A stretch of DNA of 8,874 nt from Dethiosulfovibrio sp. GTDB taxonomy: Bacteria; Synergistota; Synergistia; Synergistales; Dethiosulfovibrionaceae. The position numbers and the translations under genes are program-made. The stretch covers positions 1-8,874 of the forward strand of contig JAQUTB010000050.1 of NCBI GenBank assembly GCA_028709985.1, written 5' to 3'. Position 1 is the stretch's first letter, and each line of letters starts with the position of its first letter. Below are positions 1 to 6,919 of this stretch, in pieces. Below the pieces are notes generated by a model. The model was not told where the DNA came from and made no database searches. It saw only the letters and a list, made by a program, of their open reading frames with translations.

Positions 1-497
1 CGATCTCTGTCCAGGAGATCGGTCGCGATAGCCACCCCATCTCTTGCGGACACCGCCTTTGCCGCCAGAACTGTCCTCAGGGCGTAAACTATTCCCCCTC
101 CGACCAGATCGGGCTCGTTATCCAGTCTCGAGTGCCGGCAGCTGTCGCTGGCTATGAATACCCCTTTTTCGTTTAGATAACAGTCGGCCCCTGACTGTCC
201 TGGAACGGTCCTCACCTGTGACCATATATAGCCCAAGGTGGGTCCCGATACTTTTACGGACGAGGAACATGGCTCGAAGGCTCCGGTGAAACTGCCTTTG
301 TCCGATGGCGGCCCGAGATGTCTCGCTACCACCGCTCTGCCTGGATCGTCCTCGTTGTGTCCCACTATGACTCGGCCCGTCGCCGAAGCGTCCTTGCCGA
401 CGACCACACAGGTGCAGGCCCAGGCCCTTTTAGATGACGTAAAAACGGCCGCCCCAACCAAAATCAGGGCGGCGATCGTCGAAGCGATATCGATCAC
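1..497 (-). CDS. Secreted C69-family (PepD-like) dipeptidase, 3' part outside the window
   Basis: This is the N-terminal 165 codons of a cysteine peptidase of the N-terminal-nucleophile family C69, whose members hydrolyse dipeptides. The start is a GTG at 497-495, preceded by a strong ribosome site (AAGGGAGGGG, about 503-512). The protein opens with a hydrophobic stretch (residues 4-20), then KR and the sequence AWA-CTCVVVGKDAS. Cys28 matches the family's conserved N-terminal Cys-Thr, which acts as the nucleophile once exposed; GHNEDD (46-51) matches the conserved Asn-Glu-Asp that follows. Cleavage after AWA would release a mature protein beginning with Cys28, so the enzyme is probably exported. 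The signal is odd: there is no positive charge before the hydrophobic core, and K23-R24 come after it. The gene follows the binding-protein gene by 63 bp, across a terminator, so it may be expressed by read-through. Family assignment is fairly firm; substrate is unknown. Confidence 0.85.
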   Translation of the reverse strand, partial: MIDIASTIAALILVGAAVFTSSKRAWACTCVVVGKDASATGRVIVGHNEDDPGRAVVARHLGPPSDKGSFTGAFEPCSSSVKVSGPTLGYIWSQVRTVPGQSGADCYLNEKGVFIASDSCRHSRLDNEPDLVGGGIVYALRTVLAAKAVSARDGVAIATDLLDRD

Positions 498-515
498 TGC
501 TTCCCCTCCCTTAGA

Positions 516-547
516 GTAAAAAAGGGCCCCCACGGAAGGAGGCCCTT
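516..547 (-). terminator. Intrinsic terminator after the binding-protein gene
   Basis: On the minus strand the arm AAGGGCC (547-541) pairs with GGCCCTT (528-522) around a 12-base loop, and a run of six T (523-518) follows. It lies 13 bases after the dppA stop codon and ends about 20 bases before the C69 start. It would therefore end most dpp transcripts and make the C69 gene depend on read-through or on a promoter inside the 3' end of dppA. I see no convincing separate promoter in the short gap. Confidence 0.85.
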
Positions 548-560
548 GGGACTTTGACTG

Positions 561-2144
561 CTAGTCTTTGTAGCTCTCGTGGGTGACCACGACAAAGTCC
601 AGTGGCAGGTATTCCACGCCGTGAAGCTTTGCGTTGAAGGCGTGAAGGGTCTTTCTCGTGTAAAGGGGTATCCAGGGAAGCTCGGTGCTGAGGATCTCCT
701 GGGCCCTCTTGTAGGCTGCTTTTCTCTCTTCCTGGTCTACGCTCCTGAAGCCTACCATTATGGCCTCGTCGACATCGTTGTTCTTGTAGAAGGGGCGGTT
801 AGGTCCAGCTGGCTGCCAGTAGTCTGAATGTACAAGGGGGCGGTATACCCAGTCTGCGTCGCCAGTGGAGGGGCTCCATCCGAGCCACATAAGCTGGGAG
901 GTGCTCTCCTCTAAGCCTTTACCGGTAGCGGAGAGGAACGCGCCCCAGTCCATGACCTTCATCTGGCAGTCGAAGCCAACGGCGTTTGCGAAGGCCTGTA
1001 CCGACTGGGGAACCTTGAGGGAAAGTGTGTCCCTTCCGTGGGTCCAGAACTCGACGGTGAGTTTCTTTCCGTCCTTCTCCCTGATGCCGTCCTTATCGGT
1101 ATCGACCCAGCCTGCCTCCTTGAGGATCGCTCTGGCCTTCTCCGGGTCGTAGGTGAATCCCTTGACCTCGCTGTAGCCGTTCACCAGAGGGGCGACCATG
1201 GAGTCGACCGGCTCGGCGTAGCCCATGAGGATCTTGTCGCAGATGGCCTGACGGTCTATGGAGTAGGCCAGTGCCAGCCTGACAGCTGGGTCCTTGAGGA
1301 TGTCGTTTTGGCAGTTTATGCCGATAAACTGCACCACGATGGAGGGCAGGACCTTCATGTCCACCTTCTTGTTCTTGAGAAGCCTCTCCACGTCGGTCGG
1401 GGGTATCTGTTGGGCGATGTCCGCCTCTCCCGTCTCGATCATCATGGCTCGGGCGCTGTCCTCCGGGATGGTCCTGAAGACGAGTCTCTGGAGCTTGGGC
1501 TTGCCCTGCCAGTAGTCCTTATAGGCTTTCAGGGCTATGAAGTCGCCCTGCTCCCATTCGTCCAGCATGAAGGGTCCAGTGCCGGAGGGCTTGTGCTTGA
1601 TGGCCTCGTTTTTAGCCTCGTCCTGGACGTAGGATGGGTCCAGGATGAGCCCAGCTGTGTGAGCCAGCACGTTTAAAAAAGCACCGAAGGATTCCTTGAG
1701 GGTGAACTTGACCGTGTTGTCGTCTATCACCTCGACCTTGTCGATAACCGGCTGGTACAGGGAGGTCCTCTTGTACTTTCCGTTGAGGATCCTGTCGAAG
1801 TTGACCTTCACCGCCTCGGCGTTGAAGGGGGTTCCGCTGTGGAATTTGACCCCTTCTCTGAGCTTGAAGGTCCACTCAAGGCCGTCGTCGGTGTAGGTCC
1901 AGCTGGACGCCAACATGGGCACTATGTTGAGCTGATCGTCGAAGGTTACCAATCCCTCGTAGATGGCCCTGTTGACCTCCTCTGATGGAGTGTCGGTTAT
2001 GTCCTGCGGGTCGAGGGCCAGGGCCTCTCGGCTCTTGGCTATTATCAGTTCCTCGTTGTCGGCGAGGGCTGTCCCAGCGATACAAAGGGAGAGCGCCGCC
2101 ACGGCAAGCAACAGGTACAGGCCTTTCTTTGCTATTCCAGTCAT
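561..2144 (-). CDS. dppA: Dipeptide/oligopeptide ABC transporter, periplasmic solute-binding protein
   Basis: This 527-residue protein belongs to the extracellular solute-binding protein family 5 (DppA/OppA type) and is close in size to E. coli DppA (535). Residues 1-28 form a signal peptide (KK, hydrophobic core, ALA|DN). Cys21 lies inside the core and lacks a lipobox, so a soluble periplasmic protein is more likely than a lipoprotein. Family hallmarks include REGVKFHSGTPFNAEAV (from residue 96), SGTGPFMLDEW in mid-protein, and LGWSPSTGDADW, where the GDAD (about 428-431) aligns with the region of E. coli DppA whose Asp binds the peptide amino terminus. It would capture short peptides and deliver them to DppBC. 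It is the last gene of the importer, 29 bp after dppF, with its own strong ribosome site (AAGGAGG, 2163-2157, 12 bases from ATG). Family certain; dipeptide specificity inferred. Note that dppA here is the binding protein, not the Bacillus D-aminopeptidase of the same name. Confidence 0.93.
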   Translation of the reverse strand: MTGIAKKGLYLLLAVAALSLCIAGTALADNEELIIAKSREALALDPQDITDTPSEEVNRAIYEGLVTFDDQLNIVPMLASSWTYTDDGLEWTFKLREGVKFHSGTPFNAEAVKVNFDRILNGKYKRTSLYQPVIDKVEVIDDNTVKFTLKESFGAFLNVLAHTAGLILDPSYVQDEAKNEAIKHKPSGTGPFMLDEWEQGDFIALKAYKDYWQGKPKLQRLVFRTIPEDSARAMMIETGEADIAQQIPPTDVERLLKNKKVDMKVLPSIVVQFIGINCQNDILKDPAVRLALAYSIDRQAICDKILMGYAEPVDSMVAPLVNGYSEVKGFTYDPEKARAILKEAGWVDTDKDGIREKDGKKLTVEFWTHGRDTLSLKVPQSVQAFANAVGFDCQMKVMDWGAFLSATGKGLEESTSQLMWLGWSPSTGDADWVYRPLVHSDYWQPAGPNRPFYKNNDVDEAIMVGFRSVDQEERKAAYKRAQEILSTELPWIPLYTRKTLHAFNAKLHGVEYLPLDFVVVTHESYKD

Positions 2145-2173
2145 GATCTTCTCTTTCCTCCTTTTTGTGTGTG

Positions 2174-3142
2174 CTATTGGACTTTATGGCAGGCCACGAA
2201 ATGGTCAGGCCTCACCTCCCTCCAAATCGGCTCCTCCGTCCTGCATGTGTCGTCCGCCAGGGGACACCTGGTGTTGAATCTACATCCTCTGGGAGGGTTA
2301 ACCGGGCTCGGTATATCGCCCTTTATCACCTTGTCCTCTATGTCCTCGCCGGTTATGTATGGTTTTGGGATGCTGTCCAGCAGGGCCCTGGTGTAGGGAT
2401 GGAGCGGCGACGAGAACAGCTCCTCCTTGGACGAGTACTCCATCATCTTGCCCAGGTATAGCACCGCTACCCTGTGGCTTATGTGTTTTATCACGCTCAG
2501 GTCGTGGGAGATGAAAAGGTATGTTAGTCCTCTCTCCCTCTGTAGCTCCTTGAAGAGGTTCAATATCTGGGCCTGGACCGACACGTCCAGGGCCGAGGTG
2601 GGCTCGTCCAGAACTATGAAGTCCGGGTCCGATATAAGGGCCCTTGCGACGGCTATCCTCTGCCTCTGGCCGCCGGAGAACTCGTGGGGATAGCGAGTCA
2701 TGTGCTCCTCCTTGAGCCCCACCTCCTTCAGGCTTGTAAGCACCCTGTCGGATATCTCTGCCTCGTCTGTGACCCCATGCACCTTTAGCACCCTGCCGAT
2801 TATGTCCCTAACTATCATCCTGGGATTCAGGGACGCGAAGGGATTTTGAAACACCATCTGGGCCTTGGACCGAAACAGGTGAAGGGCCTTATCGTCCATG
2901 TCGGTCACCGACTGTCCCTTATACATGACCTGACCGGACGTCGGGTCCAGTAGCCTAAGTATCATGTTCCCAGCCGTGGACTTTCCGCTTCCCGATTCCC
3001 CTACGAGGCCCAGGGTCTGGCCCTCCGGTATGGAGAAGGAGATCCCGTCCACTGCCTTGACCTGTCCCACGATCTTGGGAAAAATTATCCCTTTGTCTAT
3101 GGGAAAGTGCTTTACCAGGTTTGAAACCTCAACGATATGCAT
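2174..3142 (-). CDS. dppF: Dipeptide/oligopeptide ABC transporter ATP-binding protein, DppF type
   Basis: This 322-residue ATPase is one of two that power the importer at the inner face of the membrane. It shows Walker A GESGSGKST (48-56), Q-loop Gln99 in FQNPFASLNP, signature SGGQR (156-160), Walker B IVLDEP (176-181), D-loop SALD (183-186) and the switch His213 in FISHDL. The C-terminal extension typical of oligopeptide ATPases follows, with Cys287, Cys293, Cys300 and Cys318 in a C-x5-C-x6-C-x17-C pattern like that described as an iron-sulfur site in OppD/DppD-type subunits. The QRQR form of the signature and the position after dppD suggest DppF. The ATG at 3142 overlaps the end of dppD by 14 bp, with AGGTGG upstream as a modest ribosome site, so translation is probably coupled. 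All catalytic motifs are intact. Confidence 0.93.
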   Translation of the reverse strand: MHIVEVSNLVKHFPIDKGIIFPKIVGQVKAVDGISFSIPEGQTLGLVGESGSGKSTAGNMILRLLDPTSGQVMYKGQSVTDMDDKALHLFRSKAQMVFQNPFASLNPRMIVRDIIGRVLKVHGVTDEAEISDRVLTSLKEVGLKEEHMTRYPHEFSGGQRQRIAVARALISDPDFIVLDEPTSALDVSVQAQILNLFKELQRERGLTYLFISHDLSVIKHISHRVAVLYLGKMMEYSSKEELFSSPLHPYTRALLDSIPKPYITGEDIEDKVIKGDIPSPVNPPRGCRFNTRCPLADDTCRTEEPIWREVRPDHFVACHKVQ

Positions 3143-4097
3143 AGCAAGCCACCTCGTGTCCTTCTTTGACCTTTAACCTCGGGGGTCTGGCCGTGGCGCA
3201 AAGGGGTTCGGCCACAGGGCATCTCTCCCTGAACTTGCATCCCTCTGGCAGGTTTATCAGGTCAGGCAGGGCCCCCTTTATCACGTCCAGCGACTCCTGG
3301 TCCCTGTCCAGCCTGGGGATGGCCCCGAGAAGGCCCTTAGTGTAGGGATGGGAAGGGCTTTCGAAGATGTCCTTCACCGAGCCGTACTCTATGATGCTTC
3401 CGGCGTACATCACGGCCACCTTTTGGGCCATGGTAGCTATGACTCCCAGGTCGTGGGATATCAGCATAATGGAGCTCCCGAAGTCCCTCTGAAGCCCTTT
3501 TATCAGCGACAGTATCTGGGCCTGGATGGAGACGTCCAGGGCCGTGGTGGGCTCGTCGGCTATGAGAAGCCTTGGGTTGCAGCTCAAGGCCATGGCTATC
3601 ATCACCCTCTGCTTCATCCCACCCGAAAACTGATGAGGGTAGCGGTTAAGGGATTTTTCAGGGTCCGGTATATTGACCTTCTCGAACATATCCAGGGCCC
3701 TCTTTCTGGCCTCCCTGTCCGATACGTTGCCGTGGGCCTTTATGGCCTCCATAACCTGAAATCCGACTTTAAGGACCGGGTTGAGGCTGCTCATAGGATC
3801 CTGGAAGATCATCGCCATGTCCTTGCCTCTGATCGACCTCATGTCCTCGTCTCCCAGCTTCAGAAGGTCTCGTCCCTCGAAAAGCACCTCTCCCCCCACT
3901 ATCTTGCCGGGAGGCTGGGGTATCAATCCCATTATAGTTCTAGACGTAACCGACTTTCCACAGCCTGTCTCGCCGACTATGCCGAGGATTTCGCCCTGTT
4001 CGATCGAGAAACTGACGTCCTCCAGGGCCTTGACTATTCCCTCCTCGGTGTAGAACCAGGTGGAGAGGTCCTTGACCTCCAGTATTTTTTTCGTCAT
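3129..4097 (-). CDS. dppD: Dipeptide/oligopeptide ABC transporter ATP-binding protein, DppD type
   Basis: This 322-residue ATPase is the partner of DppF. It carries Walker A GETGCGKS (42-49), [10 protein letters not shown] at the Q-loop, signature FSGGMKQRV, Walker B LLIADEP, D-loop TALD and LISHDLG with the switch His. The C-terminal oligopeptide-transporter extension contains Cys287, Cys293, Cys300 and Cys318, the same numbers as in DppF. I chose ATG at 4097 (MTKKILEV). The in-frame GTG at 4106, which would add MTT and overlap the dppC stop by 4 bases, sits directly against the AAGGAG ribosome site (4111-4106), whereas the ATG has about nine bases of spacing. Its 3' end overlaps dppF. Together with DppF it would form an asymmetric ATPase pair on DppBC. 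Function as a peptide-importer ATPase is secure; exact substrate is not. Confidence 0.93.
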   Translation of the reverse strand: MTKKILEVKDLSTWFYTEEGIVKALEDVSFSIEQGEILGIVGETGCGKSVTSRTIMGLIPQPPGKIVGGEVLFEGRDLLKLGDEDMRSIRGKDMAMIFQDPMSSLNPVLKVGFQVMEAIKAHGNVSDREARKRALDMFEKVNIPDPEKSLNRYPHQFSGGMKQRVMIAMALSCNPRLLIADEPTTALDVSIQAQILSLIKGLQRDFGSSIMLISHDLGVIATMAQKVAVMYAGSIIEYGSVKDIFESPSHPYTKGLLGAIPRLDRDQESLDVIKGALPDLINLPEGCKFRERCPVAEPLCATARPPRLKVKEGHEVACYAYR

Positions 4098-4102
4098 GGT
4101 CG

Positions 4103-4978
4103 TCACTCCTTAAGTCTGGGGTTCAGGGCGTCCTGGAGGCCGTCGCCGAAGAAGTTGAATCCCAGAACAACCAACATTATGGCCAAGCCAGGGAAGAAGG
4201 CCACAAAGGGAGCCGTCCTCAGGTACATCCTCGCACCGCTGAGCATCGTTCCCCACTCCGGCGTTGGAGGTTGCACCCCCAGTCCCAAAAAGCCCAGTCC
4301 CGCCGCGGTCAGCAGAACCGTAGCCATCCTCAAGGTGGTCTGTACTATTATGGGAGAGAGGGCGTTAGGCAGAACGTATCTGGTTATTATCGAAAAGTCC
4401 GACTCGCCTATAGCCTTGGCCGCTGTGACGTACTCGTTTTTCTTGACCGAGATGACCGCTCCTCTTGTTACCCTGGCGAACTGAGGGACCGAGTATATCC
4501 CTATGGCCACTATCAGGTTGGTGAGGTTTGGCCCGAGCATGGCGACTATTGCCAGGGCCAGGAGCATGCCTGGAAAGGCCAGCATCACGTCCATGAGCCT
4601 CATTATAATCTCGTCTACCAGGCCACCGAAATATCCTCCCATGGCTCCGAGGGCGATACCTATCACAAGGGCTATGACCACCGAGTTGAACTGAATGATC
4701 AAAGAGACCCGAGCCCCGTGGATTATCCTGCTGAATATGTCCCTACCGAACTCGTCGCAGCCCATCAGGTGCTGTGCGGAGGGGGCAAGAAATGTCTTGC
4801 TCAGATCCTGGGCTATCGGGTCGTGAGGGGCCAGGTATGGTCCGAATATGGCGGTAAGGACGTACAGCCCTACGATAAAAAGGCCGATTATGGCGGTTTT
4901 GCTTCGGCTTAGCCTACGCCAAATTATGGATAAATGCGATATGTTTTTCTTCTTCGTGTTGGTCGTCGTGTTAGTCAT
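4103..4978 (-). CDS. dppC: Dipeptide/oligopeptide ABC transporter permease, DppC type
   Basis: This 291-residue inner-membrane permease forms half of the translocation channel. The N-terminal cytoplasmic segment WRRLSRSKTAIIGL leads into the first membrane helix (about 28-46), then APHDP and a periplasmic stretch with LMGCDEFGRDIFSRII (72-86), a hallmark of DppC/OppC permeases. Further helices occur around 90-115, 130-150, 155-170, 215-237 and 258-280. The EAA coupling loop is at about 183-213 (EYVTAAKAIGES ... YVLPNALSPI), where the ATPases dock. The ATG at 4978 overlaps the dppB stop by 8 bp, with GAGG upstream, so translation is probably coupled to dppB. No defects are visible. Confidence 0.93.
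   Translation of the reverse strand: MTNTTTNTKKKNISHLSIIWRRLSRSKTAIIGLFIVGLYVLTAIFGPYLAPHDPIAQDLSKTFLAPSAQHLMGCDEFGRDIFSRIIHGARVSLIIQFNSVVIALVIGIALGAMGGYFGGLVDEIIMRLMDVMLAFPGMLLALAIVAMLGPNLTNLIVAIGIYSVPQFARVTRGAVISVKKNEYVTAAKAIGESDFSIITRYVLPNALSPIIVQTTLRMATVLLTAAGLGFLGLGVQPPTPEWGTMLSGARMYLRTAPFVAFFPGLAIMLVVLGFNFFGDGLQDALNPRLKE
4106..4111 (-). promoter_or_regulatory. Ribosome binding site that decides the dppD start
   Basis: AAGGAG on the minus strand overlaps the last bases of dppC. Its distance to ATG 4097 is normal for initiation, while the alternative GTG at 4106-4104 shares its final G with the site and could not use it. This supports a dppD start just after the dppC stop (TGA 4105-4103) rather than an overlapping one. 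Confidence 0.7.
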
Positions 4979-5891
4979 TGTATCTTATCCTCGGATCCAA
5001 TAATGCGTATAGGACGTCCACGACCAGGTTGGCCAGGACGAATATCAGGGCTATGATGAGAAGCGCGGTCTGTACCACCGGGTAATCCCTGCCCATGATG
5101 GAGTCCACGATCAGCCTTCCTATCCCGGGCCAGGAGAAGACCGACTCGGTCAGGACCGCCCCTGCAAGCATATAGCCGAACTGAAGCCCTATGACGGTCA
5201 CAGTAGGTATCAAGGCGTTCCTGAGGGCGTGGCGATATACCACCAGCTTCTGTCTGAGTCCCTTCGCAACTGCGGTGGTTATGTAGTCCTGTTGGAGCAC
5301 GTCAAGCATGCTTGAACGGGTCATCCGGGCAATGATCCCAGCCGATGCCGTGCCCAGTGCTATCGCCGGCATTATCATGTGCCTGAATCCTCCCATTCCG
5401 CCGGAGGGAAGCCACATCAGGTTGACCGAGAACAGAAGTATCATGAGAAGTCCCCACCAGAACACCGGCATGGACACTCCAAGGAGGGCCACCACCGTGG
5501 CGACGTAGTCGATCCAGGAATACCTGTGGACGGCGGAGAGGATTCCCGCCATTATCCCCACTATCACCGATATGGCTATGGCAACGGAGGACAGTATCAG
5601 GGTGTTTTTCAGCCTCTTGCCGACTATCTCCATTACAGGGACCTCGTACTTCATGGATATGAGCTCTCCCGTCGCTATCCCCTTGATGAACCGGAAATAC
5701 TGGGTCGTCAGGGGCTGATCCAGACCGAACTTCTCCCTTATCATCTGGATGTCCGCTTGGGTCGCTTCATCCCCCGCCAGAAGCTCCGCTGGATCTCCCG
5801 GCGACAGATGAAGGATGAGAAAGGCTATGATGGAGACCCCTATCAGGACCGGGATCGCCAGGATAAGCCTTCGAACGATGAATCTGCCCAA
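4971..5891 (-). CDS. dppB: Dipeptide/oligopeptide ABC transporter permease, DppB type (TTG start)
   Basis: This 306-residue inner-membrane permease is the partner of DppC. It begins MGRFIVRRLILAIPVLIGVS, the usual first helix of this family, followed by HLSPGDPAELL and a periplasmic segment. Further helices lie around 98-120, 130-155, 172-190, 230-252 and 275-298. The EAA loop is at 202-230 (DYITTAVAKGLRQKLV ... HALRNALIPT). The start codon is TTG at 5891-5889; no ATG lies near it, the family N-terminus begins exactly there, and GGAGG (5903-5899) is seven bases upstream. It is the first importer gene, 57 bp after the GntR gene, and that gap contains a 14-bp palindrome. The TTG start may moderate expression. 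Confidence 0.92.
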   Translation of the reverse strand: MGRFIVRRLILAIPVLIGVSIIAFLILHLSPGDPAELLAGDEATQADIQMIREKFGLDQPLTTQYFRFIKGIATGELISMKYEVPVMEIVGKRLKNTLILSSVAIAISVIVGIMAGILSAVHRYSWIDYVATVVALLGVSMPVFWWGLLMILLFSVNLMWLPSGGMGGFRHMIMPAIALGTASAGIIARMTRSSMLDVLQQDYITTAVAKGLRQKLVVYRHALRNALIPTVTVIGLQFGYMLAGAVLTESVFSWPGIGRLIVDSIMGRDYPVVQTALLIIALIFVLANLVVDVLYALLDPRIRYND

Positions 5892-5909
5892 AACTCTTCC
5901 TCCTTCGTC

Positions 5910-5923
5910 AGGGCCTAGGCCCT
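5910..5923. repeat. 14-bp perfect palindrome between the GntR gene and dppB
   Basis: AGGGCCTAGGCCCT reads the same on both strands. In the transcript it could fold as a short GC hairpin just upstream of the dppB ribosome site (5903-5899). As DNA it is symmetric enough to be a protein-binding site. There is no T run after it in the direction of transcription, so it is not an intrinsic terminator for the operon. Its function is unknown. Confidence 0.5.
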
Positions 5924-5948
5924 TTTCTCTTGCCCTTAAAACCCGGCG

Positions 5949-6641
5949 CTATAGCATGCCGAGGCTGAGCCTGTGTCTTACGGTGTTAAGTATGTGATCC
6001 TCCATTCTCTCCTTGGCGGTCCTTCCATCCCTGGCCTCCAGCGCTGCGACTATGAGCTCGTGTTCCCCCGAACTCTGATGTCTGCCTGCTTTTCTCCTGG
6101 CCACGTACTCGGCGCTTCCGACATCCAGGATGTAGTAGGGGGAGTAGTAGAAGGTGTAGAGGGACGATCTCCTGTAGAGCTGGGTGAAGTGCCTCTCGAA
6201 ATAGACGTTTTTGCTCATGGAGATTATCTTCCTGTGGAACCTATCGTTTAGCTCGGCGAAGACGCCCTTTCTCTGGTTGCCGTAGAGCTCGACGAAATCG
6301 CTCTCCTGTTTGTTTAATCCTCGAAGCTCTCTAAAATCCTCGTCCTCTCCCAGCTCCGCCGCCAACTCAGCGGCTCGGCCCTCCAGGTTGGCCCTTGCGA
6401 CGAAGACCTGGAGCAGGTCCTCCTTGTCCAGCGTGGGAATTCTGTATCCCTTCTGGCCTGGGATCTTCTCCAGCACTCCCTCCGCTATGAGCCTGCCGAG
6501 GGCCTGTCTGATAGGGGTCCGGCTTATGCCCATCATCTCCACCAGCTCGGGCTCGTAGAGCCGCTCTCCTGGGGCCAGACGATGATCCACTATCAGTTCT
6601 ATCACCGCCTTAAAGGCCTGCTCGTCGGCCTTTATCTCCAT
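5949..6641 (-). CDS. GntR-family transcriptional regulator, FCD (FadR-C) subfamily
   Basis: This 230-residue regulator has an N-terminal winged helix-turn-helix (about 8-70) with the GntR pattern: LAPGERLYEPEL, a recognition helix SRTPIRQALGRLIAEG (40-55), then GQKGYRI in the wing. The C-terminal all-helical FCD domain (about 73-225) contains NDRFHRKI (132-139) and HELIVAALEARDG ... MEDHI. His136, His194 and His216 are candidates for the metal/ligand site typical of FCD proteins. ATG 6641 is preceded by AAAGGGAGGGG (6659-6649). It is the first gene after the promoter, co-directional with the importer and 57 bp from dppB. It probably controls its own operon in response to an imported peptide or an amino/organic acid derived from it; the ligand cannot be read from sequence. 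Confidence 0.92.
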   Translation of the reverse strand: MEIKADEQAFKAVIELIVDHRLAPGERLYEPELVEMMGISRTPIRQALGRLIAEGVLEKIPGQKGYRIPTLDKEDLLQVFVARANLEGRAAELAAELGEDEDFRELRGLNKQESDFVELYGNQRKGVFAELNDRFHRKIISMSKNVYFERHFTQLYRRSSLYTFYYSPYYILDVGSAEYVARRKAGRHQSSGEHELIVAALEARDGRTAKERMEDHILNTVRHRLSLGML

Positions 6642-6670
6642 AGGTGTTCCCCTCCCTTTCTATGAGGTAC

Positions 6671-6714
6671 GGATCAAATGGATTCAAAAACGGATACATT
6701 CTAATCATAAGTAT
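6671..6714. promoter_or_regulatory. Candidate operator repeats at the GntR/dpp promoter
   Basis: Three direct repeats beginning GGAT (GGATCAAAT 6671, GGATTCAAA 6680, GGATACATT 6692) lie in the 5' leader and transcription start region. ATAC (6694-6697) and GTAT (6711-6714) form an interrupted inverted repeat spanning the -10 box. Either could be where the co-transcribed GntR protein binds. The repeats are short and could be chance; they are listed because of their position. Confidence 0.3.
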
Positions 6715-6732
6715 TTGGCCGCGACGTGTCAA
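6704..6732 (-). promoter_or_regulatory. Sigma-70-type promoter for the GntR-dpp operon
   Basis: On the minus strand TTGACA (6732-6727) is followed after exactly 17 bases by TATGAT (6709-6704): a consensus -35, a 5/6 -10 and ideal spacing. Transcription should begin near 6697, giving a leader of about 55 bases before the GntR ATG. The -35 box begins one base after the run of T that ends the upstream terminator. Confidence 0.85.
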
Positions 6733-6733
6733 G

Positions 6734-6773
6734 AAAAAACGGAAGGATGTCGAAAGTTTCGACAACCTTCCGT
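6734..6773 (-). terminator. Intrinsic terminator downstream of the M55 peptidase gene
   Basis: A long hairpin is formed by ACGGAAGG (6773-6766) with CCTTCCGT (6746-6739). After a two-base internal mismatch, GTCGAAA (6763-6757) pairs with TTTCGAC (6755-6749) around a one-base centre; in RNA a slightly larger loop would form. Six T (6739-6734) follow on the minus strand only. It would separate M55 transcription from the dpp operon. It now lies about 147 bp from the M55 stop because of the intervening MITE-like element. Confidence 0.88.
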
Positions 6774-6786
6774 CGTTCAAGCTAAA

Positions 6787-6919
6787 GGGAACCTCTAAAA
6801 ATGCTCATCCTCCGAGGCGGTTCGTACGGAACAGGCAGGTTGAGTATACGCTCAGGCGAAACAGGGCGTAGGCGGAACGATCTCTCCGAGAGGACTCAAA
6901 AGCGAGTTTTTAGAGGTGC
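6787..6919. mobile_element. MITE-like non-coding insertion with terminal inverted repeats
   Basis: The stretch is bounded by ACCTCTAAAAA (6791-6801) and its exact complement TTTTTAGAGGT (6907-6917). With flanking bases the ends read GGaACCTCTAAAAA and, on the other strand, GGcACCTCTAAAAA (13 of 14 match). CTAAA occurs directly outside both proposed ends (6782-6786 and 6920-6924), consistent with a 4-5 bp target duplication. At about 133 bp, with no credible gene inside, it resembles a miniature inverted-repeat element mobilised in trans. A CTAA-type target would suit an IS5-group transposase, but that link is inference. The interior has short AGGC-containing repeats and CTCTCcGAGAG (6882-6892), but no full-length fold. 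Exact ends are uncertain by a few bases. Confidence 0.6.

Noticed and set aside
238..519. A 93-codon open frame on the plus strand at the left end
   Set aside because: It covers the C69 peptidase gene, whose minus-strand reading shows clear family motifs and a strong ribosome site.
1038..1676. A 212-codon open frame on the plus strand opposite dppA
   Set aside because: Antisense shadow of a well-supported binding protein; no ribosome site or family resemblance.
2060..2144. Cys21 in the DppA signal peptide as a lipoprotein site
   Set aside because: The preceding residues LSL do not fit a lipobox, while ALA|DN is a normal signal peptidase I site.
3348..4484. A 378-codon open frame on the plus strand opposite dppD and dppC
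   Set aside because: It lies fully antisense to two genes with intact family motifs, its translation has no recognisable domain, and such frames arise from the codon bias of the real genes.
5910..5930. GC palindrome followed by TTTT on the plus strand as a terminator
   Set aside because: No plus-strand gene lies upstream for it to terminate, and on the minus strand there is no T run.
6644..6871. A 75-codon plus-strand frame in the GntR-M55 intergenic region
   Set aside because: It crosses the promoter, the terminator hairpin and half the MITE-like element, has no ribosome site and gives a low-complexity basic product.
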